Shown here: positions 8,737-17,853 of the stretch, piece after piece
Layout of the letters: every line of letters starts with the position of its first letter
How positions within the stretch are numbered: position 1 is the first letter of the stretch
Source of the DNA: Algoriphagus aestuariicola
GTDB lineage: Bacteria > Bacteroidota > Bacteroidia > Cytophagales > Cyclobacteriaceae
Assembly (NCBI RefSeq): GCF_017254835.1
Contig: NZ_JAFKCW010000005.1
Coordinates: 214,385-278,384 of the forward strand
Reading direction: 5' to 3'
DNA: 64,000 nucleotides
Position numbers and translations under genes: made by a program
The notes under the pieces: model-generated
Seen by the model: the letters and a program-made list of their open reading frames with translations, nothing else
What the model was told of the DNA's origin: nothing
The model's database searches: none

Positions 8737-9628
8737 ATTCTTGATAATTTATTCTTGTAAAAGCCGCCAAATGTCCAACATTGCTAACAATGTTCAAGAA
8801 CCATCGGGTTCTTTGGATTTTAAATGGAAGGCATAGTATAAAAACTACTATGCTTATAGGTAAAAAGATAGCAGGTCTTGCGAAATAATATACTGTTGCA
8901 GGGATCTTGTTTTTAGAATTTTTGATTTTTATTGAGGTGAAACCTCTGCCGGTTCGGAACTTTCTTTGGGACAACCATTTGATATTGGCCCTGTCGAATG
9001 GTACATGGTCGTGAACAATACCTTCTTTGCAAAAAACTAGTTTTGCGCCTTTACTTTGAATTTTTTCGAAAAGATTAGCATCCTCTCCACCAGTCAAACC
9101 ATCCCTTGGATCGAAGGGGCCTTCGATTCCCATTAGTACATTCCTTTTTATTAGACAGTTTGTCGTCCTTTTGTACTTTGAAATTTCTCCTGTGTTTTGG
9201 ATAGGTCGATCGAAGAATTTTCCTTTAATGAACAAATCTGATACTTCTTTGTCAAAGTAAGGTAGCACTGTTCCAAATACGCCGTCTGCGTTGAACTTGT
9301 TCAAGCAATTAACCATTTCAAAAACCCAGTCTTCGTCTGCATAGCCATCGTCATCAATAAACATGATAAGGCTCCCAGTCGCCATTTCCACTCCCTTATT
9401 TCTAGTTATACTGATGTTTTTGATCGGCTGCGTATAGTATTTTATGGTCAGATCGGATCTTTTTAGATACTCTTCTACAACTGTTCTTCCTTGCTCGAGC
9501 TCATCGTTGTCCACAATGATAACTTCAAGTTTCCATGTAGAATCAAGTTTTTGATTTTCGAGACTTTGAAGTAGTTTTTTTAAAAGTTTTGGTCGCTTAT
9601 AGGTATTTACGCAACAAGATATCTGCAT
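8729..9628 (-). CDS. Glycosyltransferase, family GT2 (GT-A fold)
   Basis: The 299-residue protein starts MQISCCVNTYKRP, the usual first strand of a GT-A domain. It has a metal-binding acidic motif (FIDDDGYADEDW, near residue 90-100) and a GGEDANLF acceptor/base motif near 185. Two hydrophobic stretches near the C-terminus (YYFARPAIFLPISIVVFILC) may anchor it to the inner face of the cytoplasmic membrane. Inferred role: an inverting sugar transferase in assembly of the exopolysaccharide repeat unit. It sits 48 bp after the polymerase gene and overlaps the next GT4 gene. Confidence 0.88.
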   Translation of the reverse strand: MQISCCVNTYKRPKLLKKLLQSLENQKLDSTWKLEVIIVDNDELEQGRTVVEEYLKRSDLTIKYYTQPIKNISITRNKGVEMATGSLIMFIDDDGYADEDWVFEMVNCLNKFNADGVFGTVLPYFDKEVSDLFIKGKFFDRPIQNTGEISKYKRTTNCLIKRNVLMGIEGPFDPRDGLTGGEDANLFEKIQSKGAKLVFCKEGIVHDHVPFDRANIKWLSQRKFRTGRGFTSIKIKNSKNKIPATVYYFARPAIFLPISIVVFILCLPFKIQRTRWFLNIVSNVGHLAAFTRINYQEYE

Positions 9629-9676
9629 TGTGGAGGTGGCTTTGTTCTAAAAAATCGATTTGATTTAAATCGAGAT

Positions 9677-10960
9677 TTATATCGGTTGGGTAGTCTGTTT
9701 TGAGATTTTTGATTCTATTAGCTTTTTTAACAACCTGATTTTTTGGGGATCTAATTTTCTTATTTTGTCTAATAGTGTTTTCTTTTTGTTGTATAGAATA
9801 GTTTGGAAAATGTATAGGGAAAAAATAGTGGAAATTAGGTAGTGTATATGATAGAATGTACTTCCTGTTATTGCGCAAAAATAGATGTAGAAAAAGTAGT
9901 ACTTGATATAGATGTACTTTTCTGGGATCTTGTATTTATAAACTTTGTAGCCAATTAATGCCCATGCTATGACTGGAATTATTCCGAAATAGGAATATAT
10001 TCCGAATATGCCGATGTCTGGTATAAACAAACCTTTTTGTCCTAGGTTGTCTATAAATTGGCCATATTCACTTCGTTCATGGCCCATTCCGTTACCCAGT
10101 ATTTTGTTAATAGGTGTAGGGGAAAACTCCGTTAGAAAATAAGTTCCTGCAATATATCGTATGTCCTTAGTTCCATCTTCGGTTTGTTTTTCTTGCTGTT
10201 CTAAAATCCCTTCAATGACTGGAATTTCAAAATCACTTAAAAACACACCACCGATTACTAAAACTATACTTATGGCTATTTTTTTTGACAATGAAATGTT
10301 TTTTGCGAAATGATAACAATAAATCAGGATTGTAGGAACAATGTACGTTCTTGTTGCCTGCATGAAAGGTATGATGATGCCTAGAATTAAAAGGATAAAC
10401 CAGAAAAATTTGTATTTGGATGCGCTGTCCGTAAGTTTTGTTACCGTCATACACGTAAGCAACCAAATCACCCCTGCTCCGGGGAAGATAATTCTGATAA
10501 TACCTCTAGATTCCCGGTATTCGTCGTCAACCATACCGAGGTTGAACATTACGTTATAGGGATTGGCAAATTGATAGAAATAGCAAACTATGTAAATTAA
10601 TCCAAATATGATTATTACTTTTTCGATCATGTCAATAGGCACTTCTATTTTTAAGAGTATGAAAAATATTGGCCAAAGGAGAAAAGGAATGGTGATTAGA
10701 AATCCTAAGGGAATTGATTGTCCCCACGTTAGATATGAGACAAGTATTGAGAGTAGCATAGCTAGTGTCAATAGCTGTATTGGTACTATAAACCCTGGTC
10801 CTTTTCTAAAGGAAAGACTGATTCCTATCGCAACAGCAAGTGCTAGAGAGGCGATTCTGAAATATTTAAATATTTCAGGAAGGAATGTTGCAAAATAGTA
10901 GTTTAAACTAACTGCTGTTAGAATAATCAGGATGCAGAATATTAGTGTTTTATTTTTCAA
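9677..10960 (-). CDS. wzy: Wzy-like O-antigen/exopolysaccharide polymerase
   Basis: This 427-residue polytopic membrane protein has about 11 hydrophobic segments and a larger hydrophilic loop in the second half (around EQQEKQTEDGTKD and NGMGHERSEYGQF), typical of Wzy/O-antigen ligase-like proteins. It should link flippase-exported repeat units on the periplasmic side. The start codon is TTG at 10960 and overlaps the flippase stop (TTGA), so translation is probably coupled. No in-frame ATG lies near the N-terminus. Wzy sequences diverge strongly, so the call rests on topology, length and position next to wzx. A WaaL-like ligase is the alternative. Confidence 0.75.
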   Translation of the reverse strand: MKNKTLIFCILIILTAVSLNYYFATFLPEIFKYFRIASLALAVAIGISLSFRKGPGFIVPIQLLTLAMLLSILVSYLTWGQSIPLGFLITIPFLLWPIFFILLKIEVPIDMIEKVIIIFGLIYIVCYFYQFANPYNVMFNLGMVDDEYRESRGIIRIIFPGAGVIWLLTCMTVTKLTDSASKYKFFWFILLILGIIIPFMQATRTYIVPTILIYCYHFAKNISLSKKIAISIVLVIGGVFLSDFEIPVIEGILEQQEKQTEDGTKDIRYIAGTYFLTEFSPTPINKILGNGMGHERSEYGQFIDNLGQKGLFIPDIGIFGIYSYFGIIPVIAWALIGYKVYKYKIPEKYIYIKYYFFYIYFCAITGSTFYHIHYLISTIFSLYIFQTILYNKKKTLLDKIRKLDPQKIRLLKKLIESKISKQTTQPI

Positions 10961-12366
10961 GTTTTTACCATTGACAGTGAGCGGACTTTTTTGTATGCAA
11001 AAGCTATGTATGTTCCACTAAAACCTACAGCTAGTATCACTTTGTAATAGATTGAGGCGTCGCTCATAGAGTAGGAAATCATGAATAGGAGTAAGCTCAA
11101 GAGCCAAGTAAGTTTTTCTTCTGAAATCTTGATGTTGAGTTGCTTTTTAAATTGGTGCCAGATATAAAACTCATAGATAACGGCTGATATAACGAACCCA
11201 AGGGATATTCCTAGCGCTCCATACAGACTTCCAATGTATAAGAATGGAGCCGAAATCAGTAGATTAACCAAGGCGACTTTTGTAATTAGCTTCTCACGAT
11301 TTGAGGCACCAAAAATTACCGTAATAAAGTGGTTTATCCCATTTAGAAAGAGATACCAAACTTGAAATTGTATCACCTTGATAGCCGGTAAATATTTTTC
11401 TGAGAAGACTAATAGAATGATATCTTTTGAAAATAGGGTGAAAGAAAAACAAAATAATGCCGTCAATCCGATAAAAAATGACATGCCGTTTGAGATCAAT
11501 CCTCTGAACCTCTTACGATTTTGTAAGAACATAGCTGAGATGTTTGGGAAAATGGCAGTCAATGAAAAAGTAATGACCAGCTGCACTGGACCCATAAGTT
11601 TTTTTGCAAGATTGAAGTATCCTACCTGTTCTTTATCCGAATTTATATCTAGTAAATTGTTTGATAAATGAAGCATTGGTAGTGAAAGCAACATCAAAGT
11701 AAAGTACGGCCAACTCTCAATGATTAGCTGTTTGGAGGAATTTAGAAAGGTTGTTGTTTTGCCAACGATGAGTTTAGATTTTTTGAGAAGTATGAAGTAT
11801 GATAGTGTTTGGATGATAGTGATTATAATATATGAAATTACCAATATATCTATAGAAAATAGATGCGTTGGAATTAGAGTGACTATCAAAAAGTATAGAA
11901 AATTCATTCCTGACTTAACGATTGAAGGAAAAAACATTTTCTGATATCCTATAAATACATGTTCTAGCAGATAGAATAATGATGTCGATAGAGAATAGCC
12001 TCCGAGTAATAATATTTGCGCTGAGTTTAGAGTTCCTAAAAAATGGTTGTAAATGAAGTATAACCCAATCGTTGCGGATATTGTAATTAATCTTAATTTT
12101 ATTCCATTTACAATGAGGTCGTTTGACTTTTCTGGTTCTCTAGCCAGTGTTCTTATAATAATTGATTTTGTCCCTAGCTCACTGATTGCAATTAATAGCA
12201 TTCCCTGAGCTATAATAAATGAGTATGTTCCGTAGTCCAATGGCGATAGCTCATTGGTTATTTTAATAACCGTGAGCAGCATTAATAACTGCGAAACTAT
12301 GCTCCCTAATGTTAAATAACTAAAGTTTTTTACTACTTTATTTCCGAATACTTTTTTTAAGTCCAT
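10957..12366 (-). CDS. wzx: Wzx-like polysaccharide flippase (MOP superfamily)
   Basis: This 469-residue membrane protein has about 12-14 hydrophobic segments. It opens with FGNKVVKNFSYLTLGSIVSQ, the common entry helix of polysaccharide flippases, and LSPLDYGTYSFI follows. The family moves undecaprenyl-pyrophosphate-linked oligosaccharides from cytoplasm to periplasm. It is directly coupled to the wzy-like gene by a 4-bp overlap. About 200 bp of AT-rich sequence without a gene separate it from the upstream GT2 gene. Base composition here is clearly more AT-rich than in the sugar-nucleotide genes at 13.6-18.6 kb, as is usual for the strain-variable core of such loci. Confidence 0.85.
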   Translation of the reverse strand: MDLKKVFGNKVVKNFSYLTLGSIVSQLLMLLTVIKITNELSPLDYGTYSFIIAQGMLLIAISELGTKSIIIRTLAREPEKSNDLIVNGIKLRLITISATIGLYFIYNHFLGTLNSAQILLLGGYSLSTSLFYLLEHVFIGYQKMFFPSIVKSGMNFLYFLIVTLIPTHLFSIDILVISYIIITIIQTLSYFILLKKSKLIVGKTTTFLNSSKQLIIESWPYFTLMLLSLPMLHLSNNLLDINSDKEQVGYFNLAKKLMGPVQLVITFSLTAIFPNISAMFLQNRKRFRGLISNGMSFFIGLTALFCFSFTLFSKDIILLVFSEKYLPAIKVIQFQVWYLFLNGINHFITVIFGASNREKLITKVALVNLLISAPFLYIGSLYGALGISLGFVISAVIYEFYIWHQFKKQLNIKISEEKLTWLLSLLLFMISYSMSDASIYYKVILAVGFSGTYIAFAYKKVRSLSMVKT

Positions 12367-12567
12367 TTAATTTGTGGTAGCTGATCTTGCGTAGCATAAT
12401 CATTTGCCTTGTTTTTTGGTTGGATAGTTGGTTTTTTCTGCTACAATTGTCAAAGATCGAGCAGTATTGGTGAATTCTTTACTTGTGTGCCTTGTCAGAG
12501 CGGAATTTTCTTACTTAACTTGGAAATATTTTATTGTTAGAAAATGAATGTAAATATTGCTTTGTTA

Positions 12568-13521
12568 CTAGATTGAATTGTAGAGTTTGTTTCGATATAT
12601 TGTTTTTAGTAGTAATACTCTAAATAGACCTTTAAATGATAGTTCTTTTTGGTTTTTAGAGAAGAAAACAAAAATTTCTAAGATATTGTTTGATTTTGCG
12701 TAGTGCTCTAGGATGAAATCTTTTTGTTTTTTGATTTTGTTTTTGTTTAACTCAAGTAAGTATGACTCTGGATAGATGCAGCCGACTTTGGCGGTAGTTG
12801 CTTTAATAATGTCTGAGATTGTTCTATCCATTAGATCTACGTCTTTGAATCTTTTTTGTAGATTTTCCTTTGACATACTGAAATTTCCGAGAAATCTTCG
12901 ATATTTCAGGAGAACCTTTTGAGTAAAGCCAATGCCGTTGTATGCCAGTTTGGTCCATGTGATCTCATCGCATCCCCATCCTGAACTATCTCTGGGAAAG
13001 CCTCCAATTTCCTTCAACGCTTGAGTATTAACTATGAAATCTGACAAATATAGAGTTCGTTTACTACGCATTCTTTGATATATAAAGTCAATTTGTGACT
13101 CTACTTCCGGACAATTTTCCGAAAAATCCAATAATGAACCGTTTCCGTCTATTCGCTGAACTCGGCAATGAAAGACTTTTACTTCTGGGTGTTTGCTAAC
13201 GAGTTGTGAAAATTCCATGAGGTAATCCGGTTCCATAATATCATCGTCGCTCATTATGGTAAAATATTCACCTTTTGCCTTTTCCACAATTGAGTTGAAA
13301 TTCGCAGTCATTCCAAGCTGTTCCTTGCTTTCATAATACTGCACATTTTCCTGTCCAATCCAACTGGAACATATATTTCTAATTTCGGCTATTTTTTCTG
13401 GCGTATTTGCATTGTTCTTGATAATCAGCTCGAATTCTGTAAACGTTTGATTTTTTATGCCGTCAAGTGCTTCTTGCAGGTATTTGGTTTTGGTGATGGG
13501 TAATCCTATTGTGAATCTCAT
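12568..13521 (-). CDS. Glycosyltransferase, family GT2
   Basis: The 317-residue protein begins MRFTIGLPITKTKYLQEAL and has a GT-A core with the acidic metal-binding motif TIMSDDDIMEPDY near residue 90 and GWGCDEITW near 195 at the acceptor-side position. No membrane segment is obvious. It probably transfers a sugar to the growing lipid-linked unit in the cytoplasm. It lies between the flippase gene (200 bp downstream) and the LhgO-like oxidase gene (about 95 bp upstream) in the same leftward run. Substrate unknown. Confidence 0.87.
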   Translation of the reverse strand: MRFTIGLPITKTKYLQEALDGIKNQTFTEFELIIKNNANTPEKIAEIRNICSSWIGQENVQYYESKEQLGMTANFNSIVEKAKGEYFTIMSDDDIMEPDYLMEFSQLVSKHPEVKVFHCRVQRIDGNGSLLDFSENCPEVESQIDFIYQRMRSKRTLYLSDFIVNTQALKEIGGFPRDSSGWGCDEITWTKLAYNGIGFTQKVLLKYRRFLGNFSMSKENLQKRFKDVDLMDRTISDIIKATTAKVGCIYPESYLLELNKNKIKKQKDFILEHYAKSNNILEIFVFFSKNQKELSFKGLFRVLLLKTIYRNKLYNSI

Positions 13522-13615
13522 CTCGATGAATTTAAAAAGCTGTTGGATTAGGTTGGATGGTGTGTAAGTTTAAGGAAAATTTAATAAATAGTTCGATTTT
13601 GAAAGTTCGTACTGT

Positions 13616-14824
13616 TTAGGCGTAAGACATTTGGGATAGGATTTTGGTTGAGAGCGTTTCGCCGATAGAGAGGGAAGAGGTGGCAGCAGGTGATGGCGCA
13701 TTTAGCACATTAAAAGTACGGTCTCCCTCCATGATGCAAAAGTCATCTAAAAGACCCTCGCTGCGATGGCAGGCCTGAGCTCGTACCCCTGCGCCTCCAG
13801 GCTCGAGGTCATCTTGTGTGATTTCGGGAATCAGTCTTTGAAGAGCTTTTGTGAGTGCGGATTTACTGAATGAGCGGTGGTATTCACCCAGGCCCACCTT
13901 CCAATACTTTGCCATTACTTGTCTAAATCCTGGCCAGGCAAGGGATTCGAAGAATTCCTTTAAATCGAAGCTGGTCTTCTTATAGCCTTCCCTTTTGAAT
14001 GCCCACACCGCATTTGGGCCGGCTTCGATACCACCGTTGATCATTCTTGTGAAGTGGACTCCTAAAAAAGGGAAATTTGGGTCTGGGACAGGGTAAATTA
14101 GATTTTTGACAAGATATCGTTTATCTTTTTTTAGTTCGGTATACTCGCCCCTGAAGGGGATGATTCTTGTATCTAAGCTGGATCCCGATAATTCAGCAAC
14201 TTTGTCCGAATAGAGACCAGCAGTATTCACGACAAAGTTGCTTACATAAGTCGATTTTAATGTCTCTATGTAAAATTTCGTTCCGGATTTTCTAATGTTA
14301 GTCACCTTGGCGCCAGTGATGATTTCGCCCCCATATCTTTTTTTAAAGATGGAAGCGTACTTTTCACTGACTGCCTTATAGTCAATTATTCCTGTATAGG
14401 GGACGAGCAGGGCGGATTTGCCAACAGCGTGGGGCTCATATTCTTGAATTTCCTCCGCTTTGATTTTTGTAACCCGGTCCAGGCCATTTTGAATGGCCCG
14501 CTGATAGAGTGTCTCCAGTCGCGGAAGTTCCTCGTCTTGGGTTGCAACGATGAGCTTGCCACATAGTTCGTAAGGGACATCCTCCTTGTTGCAAAAGTCC
14601 AATAGCATCCGGTAGCCGGTCGTACAATTGATTGCCTTTTGACTCCCCGGTTTATAATACACCCCGGCATGGATCACCCCGCTATTGTTACCCGTCTGAT
14701 GCTTGGCTACGACATCTTCTTTCTCCAATATCGCAATTTTCAGATCAGGGTTCTTTTCCTTGAGTTTCAAGGAAGTTGCGAGCCCTACGATCCCCCCGCC
14801 TATGACTATTATGTCATACTTCAT
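13616..14824 (-). CDS. lhgO: FAD-dependent L-2-hydroxyglutarate oxidase-like protein
   Basis: The 402-residue protein has an N-terminal FAD-binding Rossmann motif (IIVIGGGIVGLATSL) and the LhgO/DAO-family marks TGNNSGVIHAGVYY near residue 46 and GGAGVRAQ near 343. LhgO oxidises L-2-hydroxyglutarate to 2-oxoglutarate, feeding electrons to the membrane quinone pool. Here it lies inside a polysaccharide locus, 9 bp downstream of the SAF-domain dehydrogenase gene, so it is almost certainly cotranscribed with sugar-nucleotide genes. It may oxidise a hydroxyacid made in that pathway, or be a repurposed homologue acting on a sugar-derived hydroxyacid (inference). Length and motifs match true LhgO. 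Confidence 0.85.
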   Translation of the reverse strand: MKYDIIVIGGGIVGLATSLKLKEKNPDLKIAILEKEDVVAKHQTGNNSGVIHAGVYYKPGSQKAINCTTGYRMLLDFCNKEDVPYELCGKLIVATQDEELPRLETLYQRAIQNGLDRVTKIKAEEIQEYEPHAVGKSALLVPYTGIIDYKAVSEKYASIFKKRYGGEIITGAKVTNIRKSGTKFYIETLKSTYVSNFVVNTAGLYSDKVAELSGSSLDTRIIPFRGEYTELKKDKRYLVKNLIYPVPDPNFPFLGVHFTRMINGGIEAGPNAVWAFKREGYKKTSFDLKEFFESLAWPGFRQVMAKYWKVGLGEYHRSFSKSALTKALQRLIPEITQDDLEPGGAGVRAQACHRSEGLLDDFCIMEGDRTFNVLNAPSPAATSSLSIGETLSTKILSQMSYA

Positions 14825-14833
14825 GTTTTTAAA

Positions 14834-16165
14834 CTAAGAAACAGTGGATGATGGCGTTGTCAAAACGCCTTGGCCAAAGTAGCGGACCTGCTCTTCCCAC
14901 ATTTTATCGCAGAGTCTTCCAGCAGGTAGTTCTACATCTTCGAAAGTAAGTACCGAATCTTTACTGATATCTTTCTTCAGAATACAGCCTTCCGCCAATC
15001 CTATTGGAAGTAGGTTTTGTTCCAACGAAGTTTCATAATTTTCACATAGACCATAGGTCATATAGCAACCCAATCCATCCAGCGTATCCCCTTTTTTAAG
15101 GTCAATTTTTGCAGCAGCTACTACGCTAACCATCGGTTTCCCTATGGGGGCCAAGGCCGCATCATGAAAAAGGACTGCCCTCGCAACCGTCAGGGGCACT
15201 TCAAAGTGACATAGATGGTAAGGTGTGTAAAAGAGGTAGAGAGGGCCCGTTCCCAACTTGTACAGATTGAGATAGTGTTGCTGCTTAGGGTCGTCATGTG
15301 TGCCCAATACAAAAACTCCGGGTCCAGGGTCAGCACCAACAACATAGTCGACGATCCCGTTTCCTTCCAGCAAGGAGGCAAGCGGATATAGATCTTGAAA
15401 TACGTCTTTTAGAGGAGTGCCGCTTGGTACCGTCGTGCCGTACATTCCCCTTTTTGCCACAGTCATGCCCGTTCCATTCGCAACTATAGCCTGTTCAAAT
15501 GATATCTTTGTGCCATCGGCAAATGATGTGACCATTTTGGGATTTTGTCCCCATTGCTTCGCAAAGCCTTCTTGAGTGGTTGGATTTCTGTAAGGATCAT
15601 GAAGTCCTTTGATATTACCACAGAGTACTGGTTTTACACCCAATGATTTGACAAAACGGTAAAGATTCATCTCAACACCCGGCTGGTCTCCATCAGCATT
15701 GGTGACTATCACTCCGGCTTTATCAGCGTACACTTTCAGGATCGGACCGATAGTTCCATCCACTTCAGCGTTCATTAGTATGACATGCTTTTTGTGTTCA
15801 AAAGCCCTTAATACTAGATGTGTTGAGAATTCAATTGCACCGGTGACTTCTATAATAGCGTCTATTCCATCTGCTTCGCAGATGATGTTAGCGTTATCCG
15901 TAATGGTGAATTTTCCCTGACGGATGTTGTTCTCCAGCTGGTCTTTTTCTGTAGTATATTCTACATTCTCGACTCCGGCCTCGGTGTAAGCTCTCTTTGC
16001 TTGCTCAATCGTACGGTTAAAAATCGCCACCAGCTTCATGCCGGGGACGGAATTACAAATTTGGTTGGCAATGCCGCGACCCATAAAACCAGCTCCGCTC
16101 ATTGCTACACGTACAGGATTGTTTTCTTCCTGTCGTTTTTTTAGTGCACTGTCTACAATTACCAT
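14834..16165 (-). CDS. SAF-domain NAD(P)-dependent oxidoreductase, homoserine-dehydrogenase-like
   Basis: Seen in 443 residues: a nucleotide-binding Rossmann fold with SGAGFMGRGIANQ near residue 24, the homoserine-dehydrogenase-like core (VTGAIEFST, NADGDQPGVEMN), and a C-terminal SAF-type domain (about 345-430, KKGDTLDGLG and ELPAGRLC). This combination matches the COG4091-type predicted homoserine dehydrogenases found in many polysaccharide loci; I know of no firmly settled reaction. It starts 6 bp downstream of the rfbC-like gene. Inferred role: oxidation or reduction, possibly with carbon-chain chemistry, of a CDP-sugar intermediate or of a small acid used to decorate the glycan. Confidence 0.8.
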   Translation of the reverse strand: MVIVDSALKKRQEENNPVRVAMSGAGFMGRGIANQICNSVPGMKLVAIFNRTIEQAKRAYTEAGVENVEYTTEKDQLENNIRQGKFTITDNANIICEADGIDAIIEVTGAIEFSTHLVLRAFEHKKHVILMNAEVDGTIGPILKVYADKAGVIVTNADGDQPGVEMNLYRFVKSLGVKPVLCGNIKGLHDPYRNPTTQEGFAKQWGQNPKMVTSFADGTKISFEQAIVANGTGMTVAKRGMYGTTVPSGTPLKDVFQDLYPLASLLEGNGIVDYVVGADPGPGVFVLGTHDDPKQQHYLNLYKLGTGPLYLFYTPYHLCHFEVPLTVARAVLFHDAALAPIGKPMVSVVAAAKIDLKKGDTLDGLGCYMTYGLCENYETSLEQNLLPIGLAEGCILKKDISKDSVLTFEDVELPAGRLCDKMWEEQVRYFGQGVLTTPSSTVS

Positions 16166-16171
16166 GACGTG

Positions 16172-16702
16172 TTATTTTAAATAGTTTGGGTGACTTTGAT
16201 CTTTTTCGGATACGATGGTTGGCTCGATGGGCCACTCTATACCAAAAGCTGGGTCGTTCCACCTGATTCCAGACTCGGCTCCAGGGGCATAAAACTGTGT
16301 TACCAAATAGCTCACTTCACAATTGTCCTCGAGTGTAATGAAACCATGGGCGAAATCCTCAGGCACAAACAACATTTTGTGGTTGTCTGCGGTAAGTTCC
16401 ACTCCAATCCATTGCTTATATGTCGGCGATTGAGGTCTGAGATCTATGATCACATCAAAAATAGCCCCCCTTGTACATCGCACTAGTTTGGTTTCCTGGT
16501 AGGGGTCATTTTGATAGTGCATCCCTCTTATGGTGCCTTTTTTCAAACTCAATGAAGTGTTGACCTGTTTGATGTCGGCTTTGAGTCCATGTTCAGCCAT
16601 TTCATTTGCACACCAAGATCTTCCGAAAAAACCCCTGTTGTCCTCGAGTTTTTTGATCTCTATTACAAAAGCCCCCTTTAGTTTTGTCTCAGTAAATATC
16701 AT
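16172..16702 (-). CDS. rfbC: RmlC-like 3,5-epimerase of 4-keto-sugar nucleotides
   Basis: The 176-residue cupin protein matches dTDP-4-dehydrorhamnose 3,5-epimerase in length. Catalytic-type residues are present: His62 (RGMHYQ), Lys72, His119 (DFAHGF) and Tyr132/Tyr138. The family epimerises C3 and/or C5 of 4-keto-6-deoxy sugar nucleotides. No rmlA, rmlB or rmlD is visible nearby, whereas the glucose-1-phosphate cytidylyltransferase gene is, so the substrate here is more likely CDP-linked (inference). The gene overlaps the upstream epimerase/dehydratase gene by 14 bp. Confidence 0.88.
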   Translation of the reverse strand: MIFTETKLKGAFVIEIKKLEDNRGFFGRSWCANEMAEHGLKADIKQVNTSLSLKKGTIRGMHYQNDPYQETKLVRCTRGAIFDVIIDLRPQSPTYKQWIGVELTADNHKMLFVPEDFAHGFITLEDNCEVSYLVTQFYAPGAESGIRWNDPAFGIEWPIEPTIVSEKDQSHPNYLK

Positions 16703-17762
16703 ATTGTATCTGTTTTTGCCAAGCCCAACTTAGATCTTGATTTAAAAAGTTTTTTTGTTGAAGGTTGTTAAGTACCTCAAGTCGTATGAATTGAGACTTT
16801 CTATAGTTGGAATCTTTGAATCCCATTTCTTGAAGATTGGAGTAAAGCTCCCTGATTGTAGTATGGAGATCATAGACGGGCTGGTGGTCGGGCGCCAGCT
16901 TTGCAAACAGCTCGAAATTGACTTTGTAAGACCGTTTGTCAGGTTGGGCGTTTGGATTTACAGAGACTTTGACCCCTGGTATCACTTCTGCGACGGCATT
17001 GGCCAGTTCTACCACCTGATAGTTCCAAGTTTTGGAGCCGGTGTTCAGTACCAAAAAGCTGCCACCCTGTTCGGCTTTGCGTTCTATACCGAATCCAATG
17101 GCGCGCCCCATATCCGATACATGGATGAGTGGCCTCCATGGGGTACCATCGCTCAATATTGAAATTTCCTTGGTTGTGACGGCTCCGGCCACAAAATCGT
17201 TTAGTACCAGGTCCAGTCTCAGACGATTGGAATGACCACAAGCCGTGGCAAACCGGAAACAGGTAACAATGAATGTCTCGTCTGCAACTGCTGCCAAATC
17301 GTTTTCGGCTGCAACTTTGGATCTCGCGTAAGCAGTCAACGGATTCAAGTTGTCGGTTTCGACTTTTGCATAGTCGTCCGCTTCCCCGTAGATACTGCAG
17401 CTCGAAGCAAATACAAACGACTTGACTCCCTGTTTCTTGGCAGACTTAGCCATTCGTATCGCGGATCTGTAGTTTACATCCATCGTTACCTCTTCATACT
17501 TGTTGCCCATGGGGTCATTGGAAATTGCAGCCAGATAAACTACAGCATCTACACCTTCGAAGATGCTTTCCTCAAAATTTCGGACATCTCCGAAGATTTG
17601 CTTGTCCAATTTGTTTTCAGGGGAAAAGTCAACATTGGTAAAACATTTTGAAAAATAGCCCATATCATATCCGATAAGTTCACCATCGGGATATGAATCT
17701 CTTAGTTTCGAGATCAAACTTGGACCTACATAGCCCAGGTTTCCAGTAATCAGGATTTTCAT
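16689..17762 (-). CDS. NAD-dependent epimerase/dehydratase (extended SDR)
   Basis: The 357-residue cytosolic enzyme has the extended-SDR nucleotide motif ITGNLGYVG at the N-terminus, the catalytic Ser-Cys-Ser run near 121-123 and Y145-x3-K149 (YARSK). It belongs with sugar-nucleotide epimerases/dehydratases. Placed between rfbF and rfbC-like genes, it could be the CDP-glucose 4,6-dehydratase or a later 4-epimerase/reductase. The sequence does not decide this, and it is not an obvious RfbG because the usual dehydratase Asp-Glu pair next to the catalytic Ser is not seen (SSCSIYG instead). Confidence 0.85.
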   Translation of the reverse strand: MKILITGNLGYVGPSLISKLRDSYPDGELIGYDMGYFSKCFTNVDFSPENKLDKQIFGDVRNFEESIFEGVDAVVYLAAISNDPMGNKYEEVTMDVNYRSAIRMAKSAKKQGVKSFVFASSCSIYGEADDYAKVETDNLNPLTAYARSKVAAENDLAAVADETFIVTCFRFATACGHSNRLRLDLVLNDFVAGAVTTKEISILSDGTPWRPLIHVSDMGRAIGFGIERKAEQGGSFLVLNTGSKTWNYQVVELANAVAEVIPGVKVSVNPNAQPDKRSYKVNFELFAKLAPDHQPVYDLHTTIRELYSNLQEMGFKDSNYRKSQFIRLEVLNNLQQKNFLNQDLSWAWQKQIQYDIY

Positions 17763-17853
17763 AGAAGTTCTTGTATTTGGTTAAAGGATATTTATTAGTG
17801 TTTAAAAAGGAATGGTACTGCTTGGCCGAAAGCCAAAGCCATGGGCCGGGGAA

